Shown here: piece after piece, positions 1 through 5,982 of the stretch
How positions within the stretch are numbered: position 1 is the first letter of the stretch
How the letters are laid out: each line of letters starts with the position of its first letter
Notes under the pieces: model-generated
The model's input: the letters and a program-made list of their open reading frames with translations, nothing else
Told to the model about the DNA's origin: nothing
Database searches by the model: none
Origin: Streptomyces sp. PT12
GTDB lineage: Bacteria > Actinomycetota > Actinomycetes > Streptomycetales > Streptomycetaceae
Reading direction: 5' to 3'
Assembly: GCF_003311645.1 (NCBI RefSeq)
Contig: NZ_QEST01000156.1
Span: 1-53,893, forward strand
Length of the DNA stretch: 53,893 nt
Translations under genes and position numbers: made by a program

Positions 1-312
1 GGTGATGGCGATGACGAGGGCGCATCCCACGACGACCTGGGCGACGATCTCCGCCCGCGACGGCTGGGGTGGGCGGAGAGTTGCCTCCCAGAAGGAGCGG
101 GGCCGTAGGCCGGGTGGGTCGGCGCGCCAGATGGTGAGGATGGTGCGGTGGGGCATGACGAACAGGTGGCCGGAGGTGAGCCCGAGTTTGATCCCGCCGT
201 GGACGGGGGTGCGGGCGATGACCTTGAAGTGGCGGTCGCCGATGGTGAGTACGTCCCCGGTGAGGATGGATGCCGGGGTGACCTCGACGCGTCGCACATC
301 GGTGGCGGACAT
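1..312 (-). CDS. Small membrane-anchored barrel-like protein, module 1 copy (partial, C-terminus beyond window edge)
   Basis: Reads 104 codons from ATG at 312 to the window edge. It is highly similar to the complete 105-aa protein at 4724-5041, so only about six C-terminal residues should be missing. The N-terminal half has a repeated pattern of short beta-type stretches (VRRVEV, GDVLTIGD, VHGGIKLGLTSG, TILTIWRADPP). The C-terminus is a hydrophobic helix (AEIVAQVVVGCALVIAI), probably a tail anchor. It is third in a minus-strand operon after two Cys-containing proteins. I do not recognise the family. ATG is chosen because the second copy has CTG in the homologous place; a GTG at 297 is the alternative. 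Confidence 0.6.
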   Translation of the reverse strand, partial: MSATDVRRVEVTPASILTGDVLTIGDRHFKVIARTPVHGGIKLGLTSGHLFVMPHRTILTIWRADPPGLRPRSFWEATLRPPQPSRAEIVAQVVVGCALVIAIT

Positions 313-419
313 TGCCGGGTGTCGCTTCGGCGGGTGCTCGTCGTGCCGGTGGGTCGGGGGCCAGTAGAGGAATGGCCAGAGGATGGCGGACTCCGGAAGG
401 TCGTCGTGATGGGTGGGGG

Positions 420-887
420 TCAGGGGTGGCCGTGCGGCTGGTCGGTCAGGTGCGGCGGGCGGTCGCGTTCGCTCGCGCCGTCCGCCCGTGGCTGCCGGGC
501 GGTGCCGCTTTCCTGCCGGGCGGCCTTCCGCAGCCGTGCGACGGCGGCGCGGGCCTCGTCGTGGGCGGCGTGCCGTTGGTCGGCGTCGAGCGTGCGGTCC
601 TTCGTGCTGGCCACGGCGGCCAGCAGCCGCCCGACCGGGGCGGCGAGCGCGGGGGACTCGCCCAACGGCGCGAGCGTGGCGACCAGTTCGCCCGGAACGA
701 TCTCCGGGTAGGCCAGCCGCGTCCCGTCGTGGCGCAGCGGGTGGAAGGTGAGCGGGATCAGCCGTTCACGGACGAGGCACGGACGGCACGCGCGGTGCGT
801 CCACCCGCCCCCCGACCCGGCATGGTGCACCGCCACCACGACCAGCGGCGGCACCGTCGTCCCGCACGACGCACAGCGTTCGCTCAC
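420..887 (-). CDS. 155-aa zinc-ribbon-like protein, module 1 copy
   Basis: Starts at GTG 887, overlapping the stop of the upstream 57-aa gene as GTGA, so translation is probably coupled. The N-terminus carries CASC and, after a GSGGGWTHRAC stretch, CRPC. These two CxxC pairs (plus His) look like a small zinc ribbon or treble clef. The middle (EIVPGELVATLAPLGES) and a basic alpha-helical region (ASTKDRTLDADQRHAAHDEA) follow, and the tail is polar and charged. A near-identical copy lies at 5159-5627. No named family is recognised. A role as DNA- or RNA-binding partner of the divergent regulator is only an inference. Confidence 0.65.
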   Translation of the reverse strand: MSERCASCGTTVPPLVVVAVHHAGSGGGWTHRACRPCLVRERLIPLTFHPLRHDGTRLAYPEIVPGELVATLAPLGESPALAAPVGRLLAAVASTKDRTLDADQRHAAHDEARAAVARLRKAARQESGTARQPRADGASERDRPPHLTDQPHGHP

Positions 888-1057
888 GACCCACCGCCCG
901 CCCACACGTGGGCGGCGCGGTCGCGCACCCGCTCCGGGCAGCCGAGGCACAGGGCGAGCGGCACCGCGGGCGGACAGTCCCGCCCCACGATGAGCGTAGG
1001 CGGGTCGTCGCTCAACGGCGGCGGCGCGGGAGGCAGATGCTTGACCTTCCCCGTCAT
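884..1057 (-). CDS. 57-aa Pro-rich Cys protein, module 1 copy
   Basis: First gene of the minus-strand operon, divergent from the regulator at 1174. ATG at 1057 is preferred over the longer reading because the homologous copy at 5624-5803 starts at the matching position. The sequence has a PPAPPPLSDD linker, a conserved VGRDCPPAVPL core and an LCLGC motif, so a CxxC pair and another Cys may bind metal. It ends GGGS. The stop overlaps the next start. Function unknown; conservation between the two modules in this window is the main evidence that it is a real gene. Confidence 0.6.
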   Translation of the reverse strand: MTGKVKHLPPAPPPLSDDPPTLIVGRDCPPAVPLALCLGCPERVRDRAAHVWAGGGS

Positions 1058-1173
1058 GGGTACTTCACGGCGAGTAGTCACAGGGCCGATGATGGTGTCC
1101 AACGCAAGATGCCCTCTAGGTCGAGACGTGGCCACTCCCGGCCACATCGCGGCCACGCTCAGGAGCCCCCCTC

Positions 1174-2439
1174 ATGGCGCCGCACACTGATCCCGTGCAC
1201 GGCAACGACAGACTGCGAGCAGCCCGACTCAAACGTGGCTGGCGCTCGGGCGAGGCCGCGGCCAAAGGCGTGTCGGCAGCAGGACGTAAGGCGCTTGATG
1301 ATCCGTATTTCGAGGTGTCGCCTCGCACATGGCGGCGCTGGGAATCCTCCCGCCCCGGCTGGCCGCGGGAGGACTACGCCATTGCCCTGCATGCCGCATT
1401 CGGCCGCTGGCCGGAGGACTTGGGGTTCGATGTCCCCGAGGGGATGCGGCCCGCGCGGGATGAGACGGTGGACGACGTGCAGCGCCGCACCTTCATCTCC
1501 GTGACGGCGGCAGCGCTCAGTGCCGGGCCGACCCCGCCGCGGCATGTCGACCCCGCGCTCATCACGTACTTCCAGGAGCAGTTGGAAGGGCACTACCGCG
1601 CTGACATGCTGCTCGGGCCCCACGACCTGATCGGCACCGTCTCCGCGCAGTACCAGCTGATAGACCGTCTCATCCGCGTGGCCGCAGGCGAGACCAGGCG
1701 CGGCCTGTTGCGAGTTGGCGCGGCCTACGCCGCTCTCGTCGGCTGGCTCTACCAGGACGCCGGGGACTTGGGGGCTGCGGCATTCTGGCGCGGTATCACC
1801 CAGGACGTCGCCATGCGCTCCAGAGACGCGCAGCTCATCGGCTACAGCCTGGTCAACCAGGCGCAGGTGCGCACCGACCTCGGCGACGGCCTCGGCGTGA
1901 CCGACTTGTGTGACGCGGCGCTCGAAGACGAACAGCGCCTCGCGCCCAAGGTCCGCGTCATGGCGCTCCAGCAGCGTGCGCACGGGGCGTCCCTGACCGG
2001 AGACCGCTCGGCGGTGGACCGGCTCATCGACAACGCCGCCGTGTTGCTGGATCGGGTGGACGATGAGCTCCCATGGGGCAACGCCTGCCGCAGGACACCC
2101 GGCTACTTGGAGGTGCAACGCGCGACGTGCTACGGACGGCTCGGCCTTGGCGCGGAGGCGGGAGGGTTGTGGGCCCAGGTGCTCGGGGCTGTCCCGGCCA
2201 CGGCGCGGCGTGACCGCGGGGTCTACCTCGCGCGCCAGGCCACCGCAGCGGCGACCGCTGGCGACCCGGATCAGGCCCTCTCGGTCGCCCGCGAGGCTGC
2301 GCAGATCGCCGTGGACACCGGATCGATTCGCATGCGCCGGGAGTTGACGACCCTGGAGCGCACCATGCGGCCGTGGCAGGATGCCGCGGTCGGACAGGAG
2401 TTGGCCGATGTGCTCGCGCCGGTGACCGAGAGGGGATGA
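1174..2439 (+). CDS. Helix-turn-helix/TPR-type transcriptional regulator (module 1)
   Basis: 421-aa protein. Residues about 10-75 contain a degenerate XRE-like DNA-binding region (NDRLRAARLKRGW then SPRTWRRWES). Next comes an RRTFISVTAAALSAG segment, a hallmark of the large Streptomyces family of XRE regulators with alpha-helical TPR sensor domains, and then a long TPR-like region to the end. AGGAG lies 8 nt before ATG 1174. It is divergent from the small Cys-protein operon and overlaps the downstream dehydratase gene by ATGA. The intergenic 1058-1173 contains repeated GGCCAC/GTGGCC blocks that could be its operator. The ligand and targets are unknown; local control of the divergent operon is inferred from layout. 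Confidence 0.75.
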   Translation: MAPHTDPVHGNDRLRAARLKRGWRSGEAAAKGVSAAGRKALDDPYFEVSPRTWRRWESSRPGWPREDYAIALHAAFGRWPEDLGFDVPEGMRPARDETVDDVQRRTFISVTAAALSAGPTPPRHVDPALITYFQEQLEGHYRADMLLGPHDLIGTVSAQYQLIDRLIRVAAGETRRGLLRVGAAYAALVGWLYQDAGDLGAAAFWRGITQDVAMRSRDAQLIGYSLVNQAQVRTDLGDGLGVTDLCDAALEDEQRLAPKVRVMALQQRAHGASLTGDRSAVDRLIDNAAVLLDRVDDELPWGNACRRTPGYLEVQRATCYGRLGLGAEAGGLWAQVLGAVPATARRDRGVYLARQATAAATAGDPDQALSVAREAAQIAVDTGSIRMRRELTTLERTMRPWQDAAVGQELADVLAPVTERG

Positions 2440-2759
2440 CCGTGGCGGATACGCCCGTTCCCCTGACCGAGGAGGAGATCGCCGAAGGGCTCCGGCGCGT
2501 GCCCGGGTGGTCGCGGCAGGGCGAGGAGATCACCCGCACCTTCGGCATCCGCTACCACGGCGGGGTGGCGCTGATCGTGCATGTCGCCGACGTGGAGCGG
2601 CTGATCGGCCACCACGCGGACATCGATCTGCGTTGGGACACCGTGCGGTTCGCGATCACGACACACGACGCGGGCCATCGGCTGACCGCTGCGGACTTCG
2701 ACTTGGCCGAGCGGATCAACGCGATCGCCGCCGCGCACGACGCACGCCCCCTCGACTGA
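2436..2759 (+). CDS. Pterin-4a-carbinolamine dehydratase-like protein
   Basis: 107 aa, matching the usual length of the PCD/DCoH family, which dehydrates 4a-hydroxytetrahydrobiopterin and can also act as a protein partner (DCoH dimerisation). The family signature is visible at about residues 59-90: GHHADIDLRWDTV followed by TTHDAG and LTAADFDLA. The paired His and the downstream THDAG are the catalytic-site pattern. ATG 2436 overlaps the stop of the regulator (ATGA), so the two are co-translated. No aromatic amino acid hydroxylase is in the window. The linkage to a regulator therefore suggests either a metabolic cargo role or a DCoH-like coregulator role; the second is speculation. Confidence 0.8.
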   Translation: MTVADTPVPLTEEEIAEGLRRVPGWSRQGEEITRTFGIRYHGGVALIVHVADVERLIGHHADIDLRWDTVRFAITTHDAGHRLTAADFDLAERINAIAAAHDARPLD

Positions 2760-2790
2760 CGTCACACATGACAGAACGCCCCCGCGCGGC

Positions 2791-3378
2791 CTGATCCACC
2801 AGAAGCGGCACAGCGCCGCCACCGAGTACGCCACCGCCCGGGCCAACTCGCTGCGTTGCGATCTCGAACAGGGCGGCACCTCTGGCCTGTCCACCCTCGG
2901 CATGCTGTACCTCGTGGCGGCCGTCGGCGCCACAGGTGGGGGACGCAGCCCCGCCGCTGTCGCCACCGCGGATGACCGCCTCGGCGCAGCGGCCGAAGTT
3001 GCCGAGCAGCAGGGCGGGGACGGGGCGGACTTCACCAGCTTCGGCACCACCAACGTGCGGCTGCACGAAGCCGAGGTTCTGCTGCGCCTCGACGACGCCT
3101 GGGCAGCGGTCGAGGCCGGTCGCCGCGTCACACCCACCGCCCTCGCGTGTCTCGGCCGGGAACGCCGCGCCCGTCACCTCGTCACCACTGCACGCGCTTT
3201 GGCCTTGACACGTCAGCGCGACGACGCTGCAGCCGCACTCGTCGAGGCCGAACACCTGGCCCCCGAGGAAGTACGCCGCCCGGCCGTGGTGGCCGTGGTG
3301 CAGGATCTCCTGCTGCTCGTGCCGTCCCCCTCCCTGGAGTTGCGCTCGCTGGCCGAGCGCTGTGGACTCCGCGCATGA
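2791..3378 (+). pseudogene. 5'-truncated XRE/TPR regulator remnant
   Basis: From about 2791 the frame encodes only the C-terminal TPR part of a regulator of the same broad family: FTSFGTTNVRLHEAEVLL, ERRARH and EAEHLAPEEVRR are typical of its C-terminal helices. No helix-turn-helix precedes it. The first ATG in frame is at 2902 (158 aa), but homologous-looking sequence starts earlier, after the dehydratase stop. An 8-codon reading frame (2768-2794) sits in front in another frame. It is best read as a decayed third regulator, though translation of the stump remains possible because its stop overlaps the next start (ATGA). Confidence 0.6.
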
Positions 3379-3896
3379 CCACGGTGCTGTACCTCATCGC
3401 CTGTGCGGCCGGACCCGCGCGCCACATCGACCAGGGCGTCCAGCAGGCGCGGGCCGCCGGGTGGGACGTGTGCGTCGTTCTCTCGCCGTCGGCCGCGCGC
3501 TGGTGGGCCGAGCGGCGCGCGGAGCTGGAGGAGCTGACGGGGCGCCCGGTGCGGTCCGCGTACAAGCTGCCGGGCGAGCGCGACGCGCTGCCGAGGGCGT
3601 CGGCGATGCTCGTGGCGCCGCTCACCACGACGAGCGCCTGCAAGTGGGCCGCGGGGATCACCGACACGCTGGCCATCGGGCTTCCCGCCGAGGGCGTGCA
3701 CCTCGGCGTGCCTGTGGTCGCGATGCCGTTCTGGTCCACCGCCCTTGGCGCCCAGCCCGCGGTCGGCCGGGCCGTGGAGACGCTGCGGGAACAGGGCGTG
3801 CGCGTGGTGTTCGCGCCCGGCGAGCCGCACGCGCCGAAGCAGGGCGACGCCCATGCGTTCGCCTGGTCGACCGGGCTCGCCGCACTGCGCGCATGA
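3375..3896 (+). CDS. Flavoprotein-family (HFCD-like) protein
   Basis: 173 aa with a Rossmann-type start (TVLYLIACAAGPA) and a motif resembling the PxTANTxxKxxxGIxD signature of the flavoprotein/PPC-decarboxylase family: here APLTTTSACKWAAGITDTLA, with Ser where Asn is usual. A later PVVAMPFW resembles the family's MNxxMW region. Known relatives bind FMN and decarboxylate cysteine-containing substrates. The altered signature makes that activity uncertain. ATG 3375 overlaps the upstream stop by ATGA, and the gene closes a plus-strand operon with the regulator and the pterin dehydratase. Confidence 0.7.
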   Translation: MTTVLYLIACAAGPARHIDQGVQQARAAGWDVCVVLSPSAARWWAERRAELEELTGRPVRSAYKLPGERDALPRASAMLVAPLTTTSACKWAAGITDTLAIGLPAEGVHLGVPVVAMPFWSTALGAQPAVGRAVETLREQGVRVVFAPGEPHAPKQGDAHAFAWSTGLAALRA

Positions 3897-3958
3897 CGAA
3901 CGCCCACGCCTTCCTGGTTATCGCAGCCGTCATCGCCGAAGCGCGGCGGCGTGTCTGA
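3893..3958 (+). CDS. 21-codon micro-ORF overlapping the flavoprotein stop
   Basis: ATG at 3893 overlaps the stop of the flavoprotein gene (ATGA). It encodes MTNAHAFLVIAAVIAEARRR plus one Val, a short hydrophobic helix with a basic end, and stops 14 bases before a strong terminator hairpin. It continues the chain of ATGA overlaps seen along the operon, which is the only support. It may be a real small peptide or chance. Confidence 0.3.
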   Translation: MTNAHAFLVIAAVIAEARRRV

Positions 3959-3972
3959 GCCGGGCAGTGCCC

Positions 3973-4001
3973 AGCCCCCGCCGCATCCAGCGGCGGGGGC
4001 T
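3973..4001 (+). terminator. Hairpin terminator of module 1 plus-strand operon
   Basis: A perfect 12-bp inverted repeat (arm AGCCCCCGCCGC) with a 5-base loop lies just after the last open frame of the operon. No T-run follows, as is usual in Streptomyces. It probably ends the regulator-dehydratase-flavoprotein transcript. Confidence 0.7.
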
Positions 4002-4058
4002 CGGCTGCGTCTCTGACGAGCACGGCACCGTGTGGCCCTCGTCCACTGCTGTACCAGC

Positions 4059-4086
4059 GGATCACCCCCGCGCCTGCGGGGAGCGT
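4059..4086. repeat. Solitary 28-bp type I-E CRISPR-like repeat (copy 1)
   Basis: A 28-bp sequence beginning GGATCAC, with an internal CCCCGC-GCCT-GCGGGG palindrome and ending GGGGAGCGT. It closely resembles the type I-E repeats of Streptomyces in length and in the GGATCA...GGGGAGC form. Its partner at 7850-7877 differs at two positions. No second repeat follows at spacer distance, so this is a single relic and not an array. Confidence 0.6.
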
Positions 4087-4317
4087 ACTTCCTGACCTGC
4101 CCGGATTCCCGGGGCAAGGCGCGGAATGTATTACTGCGGATGCTAGCGAACGGGGCCTTGGTCGTGCGGAGAACGCAGGAAGCCCGGCCACCGGTCGCGC
4201 TCCGGACTCCGGGGCCGCGTCTCATGGTCCGTGAGCTGCGCGGACTGGCCTGCGAAACCGTAACTCTCGGGCGCGCGCCCGGGAACGGCGAACAGCCCCT
4301 TCACCGCCTCAGGTTCC
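4059..4317. repeat. Composite repeat R1 (CRISPR-like repeat, conserved flank, palindromic element)
   Basis: Shares three blocks with 7850-8145. The first is the CRISPR-like repeat plus about 45 bp downstream (CTGACCTGCCCGGATTCCCG onward to CTGCGGA). The second is a short GAGAACGCAG-AAGCCC piece. The third is a 76-bp element (4242-4317) starting GGACTGGCCTGCGAAACCG, containing a CGGGCGCGCGCCCG palindrome and ending CCTCAGGTTCC. The DNA between blocks differs from copy 2. There is no convincing gene. Confidence 0.65.
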
Positions 4318-4327
4318 GGGAAAACGA

Positions 4328-4448
4328 GAAGGCGTCGGTCGCGGCGTTCGAGCTGGTGCGCGAGAGGTTCACGCTGGGTGTCGTGCTCGACGCGCTGGAG
4401 CGCGTGTACGCGCAGGTGCGCGGGGCGGGGACGACGGCGCGGCGGTGA
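4328..4448 (+). pseudogene. C-terminal stump of a glycosyltransferase-like gene
   Basis: About 40 codons ending at 4448 read ASVAAFELVRERFTLGVVLD and then ALERVYAQVRG. This is the characteristic last helix pair of family-4 glycosyltransferases (RExxxERFxxxxxxxxLExxY). The upstream frame runs into the R1 repeat, so the rest of the gene is gone. It marks a border where an older glycan gene was broken. Confidence 0.45.
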
Positions 4449-4469
4449 TCGGGACGGCCTGGCGCCGCG

Positions 4470-4727
4470 TCAGCGGCGCGTTCGCTCGTGCCGTCTCGCG
4501 CGGGGTGGGAGGAAGCCGGGGAGCTGGGAGATGTGGCGGCTGGCCCATAGGACGGTGAAGCAGCCCATGTGGAAGGACTCGCCTCCGTGGAAGTGCAGGA
4601 GCTTGCCGCCGCTGGCGAGTGCGCTCATGTCGCACACGGTGTAGGGCCGTCCGCCGACGACCAGCTGGTCGCCGACCCTGACCGTGGCGGCGGTGATCTC
4701 GATCGCCACCATTCCGGTGGGGTTCAT
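4470..4727 (-). CDS. 85-aa barrel-like protein, related to its upstream neighbour (module 2)
   Basis: ATG 4727 overlaps the stop of the 105-aa gene (ATGA). The pattern IEITAATVRVGDQLVVGGRP, then GGKLLHFHGGESFHM, then TVLWASRHI parallels the neighbour's VEVTTASILTGDVLTIGDQ, GGVRLGLTSGALFVM and TLTVWRADP. The two are probably paralogues of one small beta-rich domain. This one lacks the membrane helix and has a basic tail (RARRHERTRR). The frame is also open upstream through shadow sequence into the 155-aa gene, but the internal ATG with its ATGA overlap is the better start. Function unknown. Confidence 0.6.
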   Translation of the reverse strand: MNPTGMVAIEITAATVRVGDQLVVGGRPYTVCDMSALASGGKLLHFHGGESFHMGCFTVLWASRHISQLPGFLPPRARRHERTRR

Positions 4728-5041
4728 CGCGCGATCACCGCCAGGGCGATGGCGATGACGAGGGCGCAGCCGACGACGACCTGGGCGATGATCTCCGCCC
4801 GGGTGGGCGGGGGTGGGCGGAGGGCTGTCTCCCAGAAGGAGCGGGGCCGTAAGCCGGGCGGGTCGGCGCGCCAGACGGTGAGGGTGGTGCGGTGGGACAT
4901 CACGAACAGGGCACCCGAGGTGAGCCCCAGCCTGACCCCGCCGTGGACCCGGGTGCGCGTCAAGACCTTGAAGTACTGGTCGCCGATGGTGAGTACATCC
5001 CCGGTGAGGATGGATGCCGTGGTGACCTCGACGCGGCGCAC
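4724..5041 (-). CDS. 105-aa membrane-anchored barrel-like protein (module 2)
   Basis: Full-length copy of the partial gene at 1-312. The N-terminal ~60 residues look beta-rich (VEVTTASILTGDVLTIGDQY, GGVRLGLTSG, TTLTVWRADPP). They are followed by a Pro/Arg linker and a C-terminal hydrophobic helix (VVVGCALVIAIALAVIAR), probably a membrane anchor. The listed start is GTG 5041. By homology with the ATG of copy 1, CTG at 5059 (six codons upstream) could be used instead. The stop overlaps the next start. Role unknown. Confidence 0.6.
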   Translation of the reverse strand: MRRVEVTTASILTGDVLTIGDQYFKVLTRTRVHGGVRLGLTSGALFVMSHRTTLTVWRADPPGLRPRSFWETALRPPPPTRAEIIAQVVVGCALVIAIALAVIAR

Positions 5042-5158
5042 GCTGTCGGTCGCGGACAGCGTCGCGTGTCGCTTCCGCGGGCGCTCGTCGTGCCGGTGGG
5101 ACGGGGGCCGGTAGAGGAATGGCCAGAGGACGGCGGGCTCCCAAACGTGGTGGAGGGG

Positions 5159-5627
5159 TCAGGGGCGGTGGTGTGGCTGCTCGGCCGGGCGCGGCGGGGC
5201 GGTCGCGTTCGATCGCGCCGTCCGCCCGTGGCTGCCGAACGGTGCTGCTTTCCTGCCGGGCGGCCTTCCGCAGGTGTGCGACGGTGGCGCGGGCGGCGTC
5301 GTGGGCGGCGTGCCGCTGGTCGGCGTCGAGCGTGCGGTCCTTCGTGCTGGCCACGGCGGCCAGCAGCCGTGCGATCGGGGCGGCGAGCGCGGGGGACTCG
5401 CCCAACGGCGCGAGCGTGGCGACCAGTTCGCCCGGAACGATCTCCGGGTACGTCAGCCGCGTCCCGTCGTGGGTGAGCGGGTGGAAGGCGAGCGGGATCA
5501 GCCGCTCGCGGATCAGGCAGCTCGCGCACGCGCGATGCGTCCACCCGCCCCCCGACCCGGCATGGTGCACCGCCACCACCGTCAACGGCGACGTCCACGT
5601 CTCGCACGACCCGCACCACCCGCTCAC
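5159..5627 (-). CDS. 155-aa zinc-ribbon-like protein, module 2 copy, frameshifted near its 3' end
   Basis: Near-identical to 420-887 over the first ~140 codons: CGSC and CASC pairs, the GSGGGWTHRAC linker, EIVPGELVATLAPLGES, and the basic helical region. Start GTG 5627 overlaps the upstream stop (GTGA). Compared with copy 1 there is one extra G in a G-run (5196-5199 against 457-459). The frame therefore misses the stop equivalent to copy 1 (TGA at 5161-5159) and stays open down to 4470, in register with the 85-aa gene. I treat the ancestral stop as the gene end. A long read-through product is the alternative, and a sequencing error in the G-run is possible. Confidence 0.55.
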
Positions 5628-5803
5628 GACCCACCGCCCGAACGCAGGCACACCCGGTCGCGACAGCCCAGACACAGATCAAGCGGCACCGCGGGCGGAC
5701 AGTCCCGCCCGACGATCACCGTGATCGGCTCGTCATCGGACAACGGCGGCGGTGCGGGTTCGGGGATGTTGCGGTTCCACTCTGGCGGCTTGGTGGTCGC
5801 CAT
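5624..5803 (-). CDS. 59-aa Pro-rich Cys protein, module 2 copy
   Basis: Homologue of 884-1057. It shares PAPPPLSDD, VGRDCPPAVPL, LCLGC and the GGGS end, with an extra Cys (DRVCLRS). ATG 5803 has a strong ribosome site (GGGAGGT, 7 nt upstream). Its stop overlaps the GTG of the next gene. It is divergent from the XRE regulator at 5983. The N-terminal 15 residues differ from copy 1, and similarity to copy 1 fades from there into the promoter. Confidence 0.65.
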   Translation of the reverse strand: MATTKPPEWNRNIPEPAPPPLSDDEPITVIVGRDCPPAVPLDLCLGCRDRVCLRSGGGS

Positions 5804-5894
5804 GCGGCATACCTCCCGGGGGGTGTCCGTCTCGCAACGGCGGGTAGTGCTCGGAGCAAATCGCGCGGCATCCTGCTGACACCAGCGATGACCC

Positions 5895-5922
5895 GCCGCC
5901 CGCATACAGCGATGCGGGCGGC
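5895..5922. promoter_or_regulatory. 11-bp inverted repeat between the divergent module 2 operons
   Basis: Perfect arms GCCGCCCGCAT / ATGCGGGCGGC with a 6-base loop, midway between the 59-aa gene and the XRE regulator. It lies upstream of both transcripts, so an operator or attenuator hairpin is likelier than a terminator. A weaker CTGGA/TCCAG pair follows at about 5929-5945. Confidence 0.45.
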
Positions 5923-5982
5923 GCATATCTGGACCCGAGATCCAGCCAGGGCACGGCACCATCGAATCAAGGGCGTAAGCAC

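Noticed and set aside
4470-5675. A single 401-codon frame joining the zinc-ribbon gene and the 85-aa gene
   Set aside because: The middle part is shadow sequence opposite or out of frame with the 105-aa gene and is very Pro/Arg/His-rich. Copy 1 has a stop after 155 codons. The joined frame is explained by one extra G.
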